A DNA stretch of 64,000 nucleotides from Epiperipatus broadwayi (lineage: Eukaryota; Onychophora; Udeonychophora; Euonychophora; Peripatidae), in assembly GCA_028023455.1 (NCBI GenBank), contig JAQFVV010012416.1, positions 2,349,767 to 2,413,766 on the forward strand, written 5' to 3'. This document shows, piece by piece, positions 45,045-56,779 of the stretch. Made by a program: the position numbers and the translations under genes. The notes under the pieces were generated by a model. The model had not been told where the DNA came from, searched no databases, and saw nothing but the letters and a program-made list of their open reading frames with translations. The stretch's first letter is position 1. Every line of letters begins with the position of its first letter.

Positions 45045-46180
45045 AAAAAGATAGAAAAGACAGCTGGCATAAAAACAGTCATATTATACAGAAAGACAAT
45101 ATCAAATTTGTACAATTATACAAGCAAATTGGGTTTAAAATCCTTGAATTTTTAATTTCAGATTAATATCTTAAACATATAAAAGAGTAAGAGGTGGATT
45201 CTTAATGAATAAGTTTATTTGTTCCAATTTTGAATCTCATTCTTCACTGACACAAGCAAACATCACAAAACTATATAATACATTTTAGGACTTCAGACTG
45301 GGAATATTTTAGCACTATTTTATTTGGTGTTTCTTGATTATTCAACCTTACAATGGATAGCTCTGAAGTTCAGGAAAAATACAAGCTTTTCTCATTGATA
45401 GATAATGTTTAGAACAGTTTTGCAACAAGAATATCTAGATATCCATTTATCAACCAATATTGGATGGTTTGTTATAGATTAAAAAATTCTAAAATTGAAT
45501 TAGTATCTGTAAGAATTTTTAAGGTATTCGTAGTCCAAATTTGAATGGTTACCATAAACAATACATGTGGATGTGCTACTATGCATTGTGAGGCATAGAA
45601 ATTAAATATTAATGAAATTTATTTGAAAAACATATATATTACATTTTACATCCTTTTTTAATGCAAGCTCTAAAATTATAATCTCATGTTGTAGTTTCAG
45701 TGTTAAGAATGATTAAAATAATTTTGTTATAGAGATCCTAAGATGTATTATTTGATACACCTGTTTGCCCTGACATCAACATGGTTGACAAAAGCAAGCA
45801 AATGAAACTTGAAAATGTTTCCAAATTTAATGTTGCCTCTGTGTGCTCTGAAGACAATATGGATATTAATATTAGTTTTCATTGCCATTTCCTCTACAAT
45901 TTTGTATAGTATATACCAATATTAGAATATTTTACTTCCTAAGTGTTATAGGGTATTTATTTGGTAAAAAGTGCTTTGATATTTGCTGATCTGTATCCAG
46001 CAAAAATTAGTTCCAAAAGACCTCACTAGGGTCATTGCATTTCTTATCATGCCCATCACCTGCGCTCTGTATCATCACTCTTTATGCAGTTTATCCAAGT
46101 CATGCATTTTTATGGCAACAAAAAATTAACTAGTATAGCAGGATAAAGTACTTTTTGATGTGGTTGAGATTGATTTTAAT
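45045..46180. other. AT-rich DNA, no recognised feature
   Basis: Frames are short and interrupted. The stretch at 45760-45900 reads like decayed coding sequence, possibly upstream parts of the hAT relic, but I cannot match it to a domain. Confidence 0.4.
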
Positions 46181-46976
46181 GAAAGTTAAAAAATCCTTGT
46201 TTAAAATGACTGAACACAGGCATATAAATAAAACAAGATAAAGATTTAACCAATAATCAGAGGGTCATCTTTGTTTTATTATTAATGTTTGAAAAATATT
46301 CATTGTCTTATCCATAAAACTATCAGGTATAATTTGAAGCATAATCATGAATGTGGTGCATCTTACTTTCATCCTGAATCACAACTGTAAAAAATCAAGA
46401 CAAAACACTTGAAATCTAATTAAGGTTATCTTCCTTTGTAAGCAACATGATTTGCTGCTGATGTTAGTTTTGTTAATAACTTAGAAGTACAGTTATGTAG
46501 AATTTGTTAAAAAAAAATTAGTAATACTGTAATTGCACCTTTTGCTCCAGAGAACTCAAAACTTAAATAAGCAACCAAACAAATTCCTCAACTGTTGAGA
46601 AATGTTTTTTCTGAAATTAATTCAACAATGGTAAGCTCACTGCAGAGAGATCTGAAAAGCTATGTTTTTTACACTTGGTAATGGATGAATCTACACACAT
46701 TCAAAATATCCCTCAATTAGCTATATTTGTTTACCATATTATAAATGATGGACATTTTTTTAGAAAAAGAATTTCTAGACTTTATATGTTTAAAGGAAAT
46801 CACAAAATGTACTGACATCAAAAATATATTTAACAAACCTTTATTAAATGTTTAATTATTTTAATTACGATTGCATAAACTTATTAGCATTGCAACAGAA
46901 AGCACACTAGTTATGGTAAATCAAAATATTGATCTAGTTGGGCAATTGACATACATATCAAATATTAATAAGACTA

Positions 46977-48268
46977 TGATGTGATGTATTGTGACTTCTC
47001 CTTAAATGAAGTCAAGAATATCTCAGCAATTATGCTCAGATAAACCTGTTAGCCACTTTATTTTCCATTCCCCACCCTAAGTTTTCCCATAATCTACTCC
47101 ATCCCATTTCCATAACATAATCTTTGTCAACTCTATGGCCTTTATATCTAAATCCTCCTTATCTTTTCCGAAACCCAGCATAAAAACCAATAATTCACTT
47201 TCTGTATAATCACTTTTTTCATATTTATTCTTCCATAACTTCATTATATGTACCCTTTCTGTTTTCAAGCATTTACATTCAATTAACAAATGCCTAATAT
47301 TTTCTATTCCTTCCTTACATAATTTACAAAATAAATCACCCATATTTTTTCATTTACATGTATATTCTCTTGTAGCTAAAGATCTCATTTGAGCCTTAAA
47401 CATTAAACTACTTTCCTTACTATTATCATATATTAACTCACACCTAAAATTCTGTTTATTTCTATATATACTTAAATTCTTTTTACTCTCCATACTAGTT
47501 CTCCATCTCTCTAACTCCCTATTCTTTATTAATAAATCTATTCTTTTATCCCATTCCTTACTACTATAACACTCAACAATCCTCTTAACACAATCATCCC
47601 ATCTTTTGTACAAATATACTGATATAAATTCTTTATCCAAATCTTTTGCATACCTGCCCTATACTCTTAACCCAATTAAATACTATTTTTGCTATTATTT
47701 TATTATCCATAAACTGCAATCTACCAAACATTTTCATTTTAATTTTTGCATCTCTCATATAAAAACTTGACCATCCCATTTCTCTTTGAATTGCCTCCTT
47801 TGCTGTCCATACATCTGCATCCAATGCATGTCTTCCAACTTCCCTTTGAATTGTTTCTAAATAATCTAATACCCCTTTACTAACACATAATGCATCATTA
47901 CCATATGTTAACCTTGCTACTGCAACTCCCTTCCATATAATTCTAGCTACATCATATTTATTATATGAAAACAGTGTTAATTCCTTTATCAATCCCTTTC
48001 TTTTCTTTGCTTCATTTATCATTTTTTTCTCCCATTCATCCAAATAATTTTACTGATTACTTAAAATAATTCCCAAATAAATATATCTGTTCACCACACT
48101 TAACTTAATATCTCCCAATAAAAATTCTACATCTTCTCTTTCTCCAGTATTAACCATCATTATATTTGATTTTTTTCATTAAATTTAATCCCCATTTCTT
48201 TACCCATTCTTGCACATGTCATCAACATAACTTCCATATTTTCTCTTCTTTCTGAACACAAAAAAATA
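46977..48268 (-). pseudogene. Non-LTR retrotransposon, copy 3 (truncated)
   Basis: Minus-strand copy covering the RT thumb and C-terminus. 47633-48043 includes YNKYDVARIIWKGVAVARL. 47350-47640 includes DKEFISVYLYKRWDDC. 47077-47343 includes CKLCKEGIENIRHLLIECKC and the full C-terminus WKWDGVDYGKT. A 29-nt loss near 47655, bounded by a short shared sequence (TGCATAC/GTTACCTGCC region), breaks the frame, and a Trp codon is TGA near 47345. The (CATCA)n-type tail is at 46977-46990. It sits inside the hAT relic, so it is younger than that insertion. Confidence 0.87.
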
Positions 48269-48271
48269 TTA

Positions 48272-48456
48272 TACAATAGTGCCACCAAGTGCAAGCTTTT
48301 GTAATTAATGGATGCAGGAAAGTTTGTACATAAAATCCCTATCTAGTGCACTTGGTGGTATTAGTGTATGGAGAGTTTGTTTCTCTTATTAACAGCATGT
48401 GTATGCATATGAAATGGTGATCATGTGATGTTTTGATGGTGATATCAAATATTGTG
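48272..48456 (-). mobile_element. Family A fold-back element, short copy
   Basis: The arms CAATAGTGCCACCAAGTGCA and TGCACTTGGTGGTATTAGTG enclose TTAATGGATGCAGGAAAGTT. The leader GAAATGGTGATCATGTGATG lies at the right, giving minus orientation. The hammerhead segment has been lost. It abuts the 5' break of non-LTR copy 3. Confidence 0.6.
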
Positions 48457-49429
48457 AATATATCTTTATTATTTTATCATTTATGTAAAAATTTAATAAG
48501 CAACATTTTAAATTCACAAATGTTATAAACTGCATTGTAGAAATTATGAATTTCATTTGGACAAGTACAAAAAGTCATAGTGAATTCTGAAATTTTATTA
48601 AGAAACTGGACCTTGAAGAAAATCTAAGTAAGCTTTCATTCTATTGTATTATAAGATGGCTACCAAATGCCAATTTTTTTTAAAATAAATATCTTGCTTT
48701 TTTTTAATCAATCATAGATTTCATGAGAAAAAAGAAATACCCACAAGAATGGTAGGATCATGAATGACTATAAAATGTGATGTTCTTTACAGATATAGTG
48801 CAACAATTCCATTATATAGTACAGTAATTCCATTATTTTAAGTCTAGTGCTTCAAGAAAGAAAGGAAGTTATTACAGAACTTACTCAACCAGTTTTTAGA
48901 ATAAAAGAAATCTTTCTCAAAAAGATCTGGCAACAAAGTAATCTTAGCATGTTTTCAACTTAGTGAAATTAAAGACTAAACTCAAACAATATAAAAGTAT
49001 TTTGAGACTGGGAAGTAATAAGTTAAAGCCATGGTTTGATTAAAGTTCTTGTGAACCCCCCTGTGATTGAAGTCATCAATAGTAGATGTTCACTTATCAT
49101 ACTTTTTATTGAAGATTTTGCTTCAATAAAAGCAGAACTTATTGAATTCCAGGAAGATAATGTTTGAAGCTATTATATAAAATCCAATCTGGAAGTGACT
49201 TTTGAAAACATCTCAAAATAGAAGTATCATCAGAAAACTGGCTTTTGACTACACTCTGTTTTGGGGATAACTTTCTGCTATGAATCATTTTTCTCTGTAA
49301 TAAAATTTGTCAAATCAAAACGTCATACTAGCCTCACTAAGAGTCACCTCACCGAGTTTCATAGTTTAGCTGTGACATTCTACCATTCACATTTTAAACT
49401 ATTAACTGCACAAATAAAGATTTAATCAA

Positions 49430-50390
49430 AGCCCTAGCAAATACAGATTAAACATCTCCTTCTTTGTTAAGTAGGACTGCTATTTAGAAGTATTTAACAA
49501 TTTTAAAATAATATTTTCTGAATTTCTTGAACATTCAAAAATGTGTGAAAAGGGTTATCATATTGCTCTTATTGAAGAACATGCCCGTCCCTGAAATAAA
49601 CCATTCTAAAGAAATGTCATTTATATGATTATTGATGCTGATACAGATTTTCTGCCATTCAATATAAAGTGCATATAGTAGAATATAAAATATTCATATG
49701 TAAATTTCAAATTTTCATTAATCCTTGAAATTTTTTTACACTTCTTATCCTTTTCATTTATATACTTTATGATTTTATAAATATGATTTATGTATGCGTT
49801 TGAGCATAAAACAAAACAATTTTCAACAGCTTAAGTAAAATCTATAGACTATTGTCATATGAAACACTATATTGTGATTATATTAGAAAGGACATGTAAA
49901 AACATAGACGGAGGCTCAGGATAAGTTTTACTGGTATTATTAGTTTTTTTTTTTGTATTATTTATTTTATTTATACATATATTGTGGATGCTTACATACT
50001 TTTGCAAACTTAAATTTGTTTAAAACGAAATGACCAATTTTTTTTTTCCTTTTTGATATTTTAAGATAACAGAAACTTCAGTCAATTAAGGAGAATATTA
50101 AACTTTAATTTGACAAAAGTGAGTTCAAGTGAATCATTTAGTTCAATAATTGCAAAGAGTTGAAACAAATTGTTTCTAATAAATAATTGGTTCAAGGAAG
50201 ATAATATTTAATCTTGACTTTAATGAATTCTTCATCAGCATTTACTTACTGTGATGAACAAATAAAAATTGATTAATATTTTTTGCTCTTAAAGTAAGAA
50301 TAGAAGACGTGAATGTAATTTAAAATAATAATTTGACAAAAAAATGTGGTTAAATTCAGATTTTAAAAAAAGAGATAACAAATTAAGAAT
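49430..50390. other. AT-rich non-coding DNA
   Basis: No feature recognised. Confidence 0.5.
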
Positions 50391-50397
50391 GGTTTGA

Positions 50398-50510
50398 TTT
50401 TTTTTTTTCATATGTCATAGCATCGGCCGGCACGCGAACCCACACCCGTCTGCAACCAACTACTTGCTTGCAAGGCTGGTGCGATAACCTCTCGCTAACA
50501 ACGCTTGCCT
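50398..50510 (-). repeat. tRNA-like SINE, third copy
   Basis: On the minus strand, 50505-50419 is an 87-nt tRNA-like sequence with ends AGCGTTG/CGATGCT that pair over seven positions, a TTAGCGAGAGG A-box-like start, a CTTGCAA loop (TGC) and a GGGTTCGCGTGCC B-box-like segment. ATGACATATG and poly(A) (50398-50408) follow, as at 24.0 and 30.4 kb. Confidence 0.65.
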
Positions 50511-50514
50511 TTAA

Positions 50515-52150
50515 CATTTGCATTAGAAGTAATTCATTCTATTTATTCTTTTCTATCGTCACCTATTATAACTTTGCATAACCAATAAACATTTGATAAT
50601 AGAGCTGTTTCACATTCTAAAACTAGATTTTGAGTATTGGTTATCTTCCTACTCATACTTACAATGTACGACTTTTGATGCCCAGATACATACCTATTGG
50701 TTCCAAACCTTCACATGAAATTAAAATATATAGATAGTAGTGTACTCAGCATAGTATACATTTTAATATATATATATATTTATTTGTTAACTTGTTATTG
50801 ATTTTTCCATATACATACTATGGTGAAATGAAAACAAATTTGAAAACGGGAATGATGCAGCACTCATTTATGTACAAAAAATCTAAAACTAATTTGACAA
50901 GTGCCTCTGTATTTTGTAATCATGAAAAAAAATATGGACATAGTTTTGGTCCTGGTATTTTTGAAGTGATTAGCAAGGAAAGAAATGATAGAAAATGAAG
51001 GATTAAAGGGAGTTGGTTAATTGTACAAAATGAACATGTGATGAATCAGAAAGTTCATAACATTCAAACAAGATAAAAAATGGGGGTTTACAATTTTTTA
51101 ATGATAAAATATTGTGGATATTTTTTGGTTAGTTTGTTTGTCTTGATTATGATGCCAATTCATTGAAAGCATAATTGGTTTATTTAATTAAACATTATTT
51201 TTATTCTCTGTTGTAGTATTTTAAATATATATATCAAATTAAATATTTTCCATGAAAAAAAATAAATAAATAAATAAAGAACAGAAATAAAGAAATTTTA
51301 TCCATATAAACAGGGATAACCTTTGCCTTTGATGTTACTGGGAAATTATCAATTGACATATATATTATAATTCGATGTCTGTATTTCTTCAAATCAATAT
51401 ACATAATCTTATAATTGAATATTTATAAATACAGTAATTAGATATATGTAAAGTATAACTTTAAAATTTTTATCCACTTAGGAGTGCTTTTGACTATCCT
51501 CATAGTCATTGTCAACTAACACTTTGAAAGGCTAACCTTCTAACAATTCTGTGATCTTAATGTTTGCTGCCTGTCTGTTAATTAAGTCTTGTTTGTACTT
51601 GTATATTAGCATAGCTTCCTTTATTTTCCTTTTGTTGTTATTTTTTTCAATTTAGAATATTTTTATATTATTATAATTGAAAATAAAACCATAAATACAT
51701 GACTTATTATGGTCATAAAAATGGATGCTGAAACATTATTATTTACTTTGCAATTTTGTTTTATTTTCTGAACCCTTTTTAATAACAGCAAGTTATATGA
51801 AATATAAAAATAAAATATTAATAATAATATTGATTCTCCTGCTAATAAAAAAATATGGATATCAATACCATATATTTCGAATGATCAAGTAAATTTTATA
51901 AAAAAATTTATAAAGGTATTTTGTACTACTAATAAGTGAGATTATAAATAATAATATCATATGACTCTCATATGTTTTCAAAATCAGTTCACTATATCTA
52001 TTGTTAGATATATATAATTATACAATTATATGATAAATTAGAAATATATAATTATATAATTGACCTAGGTTTTTCAAAATTATGAGATTTTTTGAATTTC
52101 AGGATATTAGATCAAATAAAATAAAGATGAAAAAGTTGACTTACAGATGT
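50515..52150. other. AT-rich non-coding DNA
   Basis: The 68-codon frame at 50792-50998 has no recognised domain. Nothing else is visible. Confidence 0.45.
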
Positions 52151-52159
52151 AGAGTGCAT

Positions 52160-52250
52160 TAGTTTTAGTGTTGAGCCTTAATTTTTTACTTATGAAGACA
52201 AAGGCCAGAAACTGGTCTGAGGATGAGAATATTATAGCCTATATGACCAA
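52160..52250 (+). repeat. Family A fragment with decayed hammerhead
   Basis: 52189-52227 reads CTTATGA, AGACAAAGGCCA, GAAACTGGTC, TGAGGA. The CTGATGA core has one change, and GAAA and the GTC cleavage triplet are intact. Confidence 0.5.
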
Positions 52251-52785
52251 TATTCATTGCTTAATAAATAGCTGGTTCTAGAGTAGAATAAAAAAAATTG
52301 AAAGTATTATTAAATGTTGATTAAAAGTTATTGAAATGATTAATATAGTTTAGATTAAAATAATATTTTGTAATGTTGTCAGTATTTTGTAGATATTTTT
52401 ATTGTGAACTTATGTCTTGTATGTTTCTGCAACCATATTTTTTTTAATTACACTCTAATTGTGACACCAGTCCTTTTTATTCCTTATCTTTTAGTTGGAG
52501 TTAGTATAGCTACATTCATTTATTAGTGGCTGACAGCAGAAATAACGTTGATGATGATAATGAAAATTTACAAAAAAAAAAAAAAGTTCATCAAAGAATA
52601 TTCACTGTCACTATTTAGTAAACATAAACTTATAATAATTTTGGGCTAATTTATTTTGAAAAAATGGTAAATATATATATAGTAGCATATTTTCCCATCT
52701 TTTTTTATTTAATGCAATCTTTAAAAAAACAATGATAGTTTCCAGATAACAGTGCTTAATAAAACCTTATCATGTTCCTACCCCT

Positions 52786-52830
52786 CCCCCCCGACAAGTT
52801 TCAAGGTTATGTCTTTCATCAGTGAGGTGC
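52786..52830 (-). ncRNA. Hammerhead-like motif, isolated
   Basis: On the minus strand: helix I CACCTCA with a G-rich partner, core CTGATGA intact, helix II AAGACATAACCTT (weak pairing), core GAAAC, then TT and the GTC triplet, followed by a run of G. Family A context continues to about 52900 (GTGCAAGTGGACC), but no arms can be bounded. Confidence 0.5.
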
Positions 52831-53052
52831 TTTGGATCTTGGAATAGTGCAAGTGGACCTTATGAGTTAATGCATCTTCATTCAAACTCCTACCACGTAC
52901 TTCTATGTTATACTATCAAGCTATATATATATATATGTCAGTCAACTAAGTTTAAATGCCAACAAAGTTAAATGATATATTGTATTATTTTATTTTTCAT
53001 AGTTGATTGATGTTTACAAACCTCAGTTACTTCTGTTCGATTGCAGCGATTA

Positions 53053-53225
53053 ACCACTATGTAATACAATGAGATTAACATTCTAACTACTAGTTTATTA
53101 AGTAAATAAAACAATCTCAATCCAAAACACAAGACAAAACTTTTTTAGTGAAAAGAATGAATCCTCTTCTTTCTTTAAGTCAATTTAATATATAGGGTAT
53201 ATGAGCACAGACTTTCACACAACCC
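53053..53225. repeat. Fragment of a GATCC-core/family E mixture
   Basis: CTAGTTTATTAAGTAAATAA and CAATCTCAATCCAAAAC match the hairpin arm at 53484-53525. AGAATGAATCCTCTTCTTT matches the core of the 17.0-kb and 44.6-kb elements. CACAGACTTTCACACAACCC matches the family E terminus. Confidence 0.5.
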
Positions 53226-53486
53226 ACCACTCTCCAGTCTATCTAATAAATTTGTTTTGTAAAAGCTTATCTGAAGTAATTTGGAAAGTATGAATATTTT
53301 TTAAATTAATTGTATTACTTTTAATGCTACATTTTAAACTAATTTATATTATTTTAATTAACATTTGTGAAAATTTTTAATTTATACCTTGTTAATACCA
53401 ACTCAAATAATGAAATATGTAAATACAAATATTCCTAGTTATTAATAAACATTATGTAATACATCAAGATTAATAGTCAAAGTACT

Positions 53487-53573
53487 AGTTTATTAAGTAA
53501 ATGAAATACTCTCAATCCAAAGCAGTTTTGTTTTATGCTTTGGATTGAGAGTATTTCATTTACTTAATAAACC
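53487..53573. repeat. Nearly perfect 38-bp hairpin
   Basis: TAGTTTATTAAGTAAATGAA, ATACTCTCAATCCAAAGCA and the complementary TGCTTTGGATTGAGAGTAT, TTCATTTACTTAATAAACCA are separated by only about 9 nt. The near-perfect match implies recent formation. Confidence 0.85.
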
Positions 53574-53593
53574 AATCGTTAAGTATTAATCTC

Positions 53594-53675
53594 AATATAT
53601 ATATATATATATATATATATAGATATATACAAGTGGATATATATATGACATATATATATATATATATATATATGT
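53594..53675. repeat. (AT)n microsatellite with palindromic flanks
   Basis: Two (AT)n tracts are separated by AGTGGATATATATATGACAT. CAAGTGG upstream and CCACTTG downstream (53689-53695) make the whole a cruciform-prone block. The overlapping ORF on the minus strand is low-complexity. Confidence 0.85.
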
Positions 53676-53699
53676 CATATGATCTTGCCACTTGTGAAT

Positions 53700-54900
53700 C
53701 AAAAAGATGTTTGATATTTATGTTAAATATGAATTTTCTAAAACAAAAAATGTTGAAGTGTGAAATAATCATAACACATTCTAACATTGTAAATATCATG
53801 ACAAAATAAGTGTTTAGTAATAATATTAGACTAGATCATGATTATTTTATGCTTTAAAATATATTCTGTCCTGATACTGGTATTTATATGACATGAGCTT
53901 TATCTAACTGAAGATTGATGTTGTGATCCATGATACAAGTCTATTGGATGCTTTTGGTCTGGTAAACTGCAAATACTTGTTTAAAGTAAACTTCTGTCAA
54001 GCCATACACATCTAATTACTGCCATAAAAATATCTTACTAATAGATTAATTAAACTTATGTATTATATGCACCTCTCTTCACCTTATAAACCAAACTGAA
54101 ATATTCCACAGTGCTGACCACTTGCACCACTACTACATCTCCATGATCAAACAAATTGAGCAGATCACAGAAAGTATCTTCTTTCCTCATCTTGGAATTA
54201 CTACTAAAGTAATATCCTTTGTTGATAATGTCTTGATAAATCTCCAGAGATCTACAAAATGTTCCTTTCATTCTTCATATTCTGAACAAATTTTAAACAC
54301 TGATAGAGTATACAATACAAGCTTGGAAGTCATACATGTGTTTGATAGCTACAGGTTGCAATATATCTTTATTTTTCATAGGCACATACTCACCATCTAT
54401 ATCATCTGGTTGTCAGAAAGTTCAATGTAAAAATAGCTTTCTGCCCAAAGTTGCTTTATACTACAGTAAAAGTTCATATAATTAATGCTTTTCTGAATAG
54501 CATCATTGTTTACTATAGTTCATGAATATATCTTTTCAGAACTACTATTAAAAATTCTCATGTCCACAATAAAATCATACATATGGAGAGTATCATCATA
54601 TTTTCTATTAATTACAAGTGTCTTTTCCTATTTATAAAGATGGTCTTAACCTTATATGTTCTCAATCATGTGTCTCCTATACGAGAGTTAAAATATAGAT
54701 TGTAAAACCTTAGTAGTCCAATCTTGAAAGCCATTTTTCTACCTAGAACATTGCTTGTTCCACTTCCATATGCAAATCATTCCAGGATCATACTATCTAG
54801 CATACAAATCTGTTGAACAATTATAATATAACATCTTTAGTTGGTGTTTCATTTAAAATTTGAAATAAAAAATATGCATCTTAACAGACATCTATGGTCA
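53700..54900. other. AT-rich DNA, possible decayed coding sequence
   Basis: Overlapping frames on opposite strands (54122-54430 plus; 54056-54271 minus). No domain is recognised. On the plus strand they may belong to the same decayed element as the zinc-knuckle-like fragment at 54905-55319. Confidence 0.35.
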
Positions 54901-54904
54901 ACTC

Positions 54905-55319
54905 TCCCAATTTTCAAAACTTCAACCAGATTCTAAAATACATGTTTTCCTCAACCATGGATGAAATTTTTGTTTAACTTATTATTAGCACAATTCATAC
55001 TACAATTTTCCTCATTAACCATTTTAAATTAAATCTGGATCCCACATGTGTGTTCTGTAACAAATATCCAGAGGATATAATATACATATTTCAAAGCAGT
55101 CCATACTTTTCATTCTTACAACATGTCTTTCATAAGCAAATAATTAATCTTAAACAATTGCAGGAGAAAAATACAAAAAAAAAAAATCATCTTTATAATG
55201 CCATGGTAATTATTAACACTTTTAAAACCATGTGTCTTGATCACTGTTCTGCAATTTGTGACAACAGAAAATACAATGTTGTTAAAAACATAATAATGAA
55301 TGGTGTGATACATATTTGA
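54905..55319 (+). pseudogene. Possible non-LTR retrotransposon zinc-binding fragment
   Basis: The plus-strand reading gives TMDEIFV, a stop, then HFKLNLDPTCVFCNKYPEDI, YIFQSSPYF. The spacing DPTCVFCNK-PEDI-IYIFQSSP resembles the C-terminal region of L1/Tx1-like elements (DPxCxxC...E...HxFxxC), with the later His and Cys replaced. The open part is 55050-55319. It is one frame only and no RT motif was seen upstream, so this is tentative. Confidence 0.3.
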
Positions 55320-55329
55320 ATGCTCTAAA

Positions 55330-56000
55330 ATACTTATGTGGAAGTATTGTTAGCACAATTTGGCAGAACAATATATAAAACATATAAATTATACATTCAT
55401 CTATGTAAAATAGAATCATTTTTATCAGCCCTCAAACACTAGTTGTAACGATTATTATTTCATAAGCTATGTAAATTTTTTTTTTCTTTCTGCATATATG
55501 TTAATTACCTGTACATATTTATAAAAACAAAAAGTTTATTGGATGTGCTCATTGGTTGGTTATTGTAACATGACGTCAAAGTTGATATATGTTACATATG
55601 ATTTGATTGGATATATTGTTAATCCTCTTTATTTGAAGTTTTTTATTTTTAATTTTAAAAAGTGTTTTTTTAATTATATATGGTATATCAACAGAATAAT
55701 CTGTTTCTGTGTGTGCATGTGAAGAAATAAAAATATTTTATTGCAATTTTATATATACTATATATTACTTTAGAAATAATAAAAAATAATTTAAAAAATA
55801 TTTTTTGAAGATTTGAAATATAATAAAAAATGATAAATGTTATTGAAATTTTACTACTAAAAACATCTGTAGTCATGATTTTCACATTTGTGGGTTAATT
55901 TATTCGTGATCCAAAAAATAAATTAATAAAAACAAATTTGAAAGTAATAAAAAATATTTTTTCTACATTTAAACTATTTTGCTCATAATGCAGATCCAAC
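55330..56000. other. AT-rich non-coding DNA
   Basis: No feature recognised. Confidence 0.5.
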
Positions 56001-56013
56001 GTATGCACATCTA

Positions 56014-56281
56014 AAACATCACATGACCACACTTCTTTTATTTACTCAATCAATTAAAACGGTTTCAACTCTATCCATAATTTAGTGCCATCTGGTGCAA
56101 TCCATAATAATCAAAATCTGCTAGAAGATTATGCATCAAATCCTATCTAGTGCCTAGTCATCCAGTATCCCTAGACTAGTTGGGGAATATATAAGATTTT
56201 AATGCATGACCTTCTAGCATCCATTAATTACTATGGATTGCACTAGGTGGCATTACTGTATGAAAAGAATTGCTACTGTTT
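56014..56281 (+). mobile_element. Family A fold-back retroposon, short copy, 12-bp duplication
   Basis: TATGCACATCTA (56002-56013) and TATGCCCATCTA (56282-56293) flank it, 11 of 12 identical. A leader of about 42 nt starting AAACATCACATGACCAC leads into AAAACGG (56056), and the 3' arm ends GCTACTGTTTT. The middle is shortened: only CCCTAGACTAGTTGGGG remains of the hammerhead region. TAGTGCCATCTGGTGCAATC pairs with the GGATTGCACTAGGTGGCATTA region. Confidence 0.75.
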
Positions 56282-56299
56282 TATGCCCATCTACTATCA

Positions 56300-56775
56300 T
56301 GATATGTACATGTGTAATACATACTTTCAACATGAATAATCAATATGAAATATGTTTTTTGTGTTTAAACGTTATTATTTATAATATCCTTCAAATCTAA
56401 GCATGTCTTTCGACTATTCCTAGTCATATTTATAGTGTAATTAGTTTACTGAAGGTGGTTTTCTTTATTCTCAAGTGCCTGAGGTGATATTAAAATGAGG
56501 TATACATGTAAACGAATTGATTTAAATAGACCTTTTTGAAAAGGGGAATGCAAGATTCTTTTTTATTAATAGTGTAAATATTCATATATACTCACACTAT
56601 ATATGTTTGTGTGTGCATTTTAAAATTATATGGTTATATAGCTCACTATTATTTATGATTTTAGTGTTCAGCCATGGCTTGGAAACAAATATCATAGATG
56701 TAGAGGTCTACTATATATTAATTTCTAAAATTATTTGAGACAAAAAGAAATTGATAAAATGGGATAGATTTTTTA
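56300..56775. other. AT-rich non-coding DNA
   Basis: No feature recognised. Confidence 0.5.
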
Positions 56776-56779
56776 AAAA

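Larger units (their letters stand above)
46430..49420 (+). pseudogene. hAT transposase relic (GTF2I/ZBED-like), interrupted
   Basis: Three separated segments of one hAT-type transposase are readable on the plus strand. About 46600-46800 carries VMDESTHIQNIPQLAIFV, with the catalytic-type Asp of the DEST motif at 46684-46686. About 48505-48670 carries VEIMNFIWTS and KLSFYCIIRWLPNA, the RWL block. About 49100-49400 carries FSVIKFVKSKRHTSLTKSHL and LAVTFY, the C-terminal dimerisation region. Stops and frameshifts separate all of them (for example near 46665). The relic is cut by non-LTR copy 3 (46977-48268) and a family A element (48272-48456). The enzyme class does cut-and-paste transposition in the nucleus; this copy is dead. 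Terminal repeats are not identified. Confidence 0.75.

Noticed and set aside
50792-50998. 68-codon ORF
   Set aside because: No recognisable domain, no context and no codon-use support; its length is expected by chance here.
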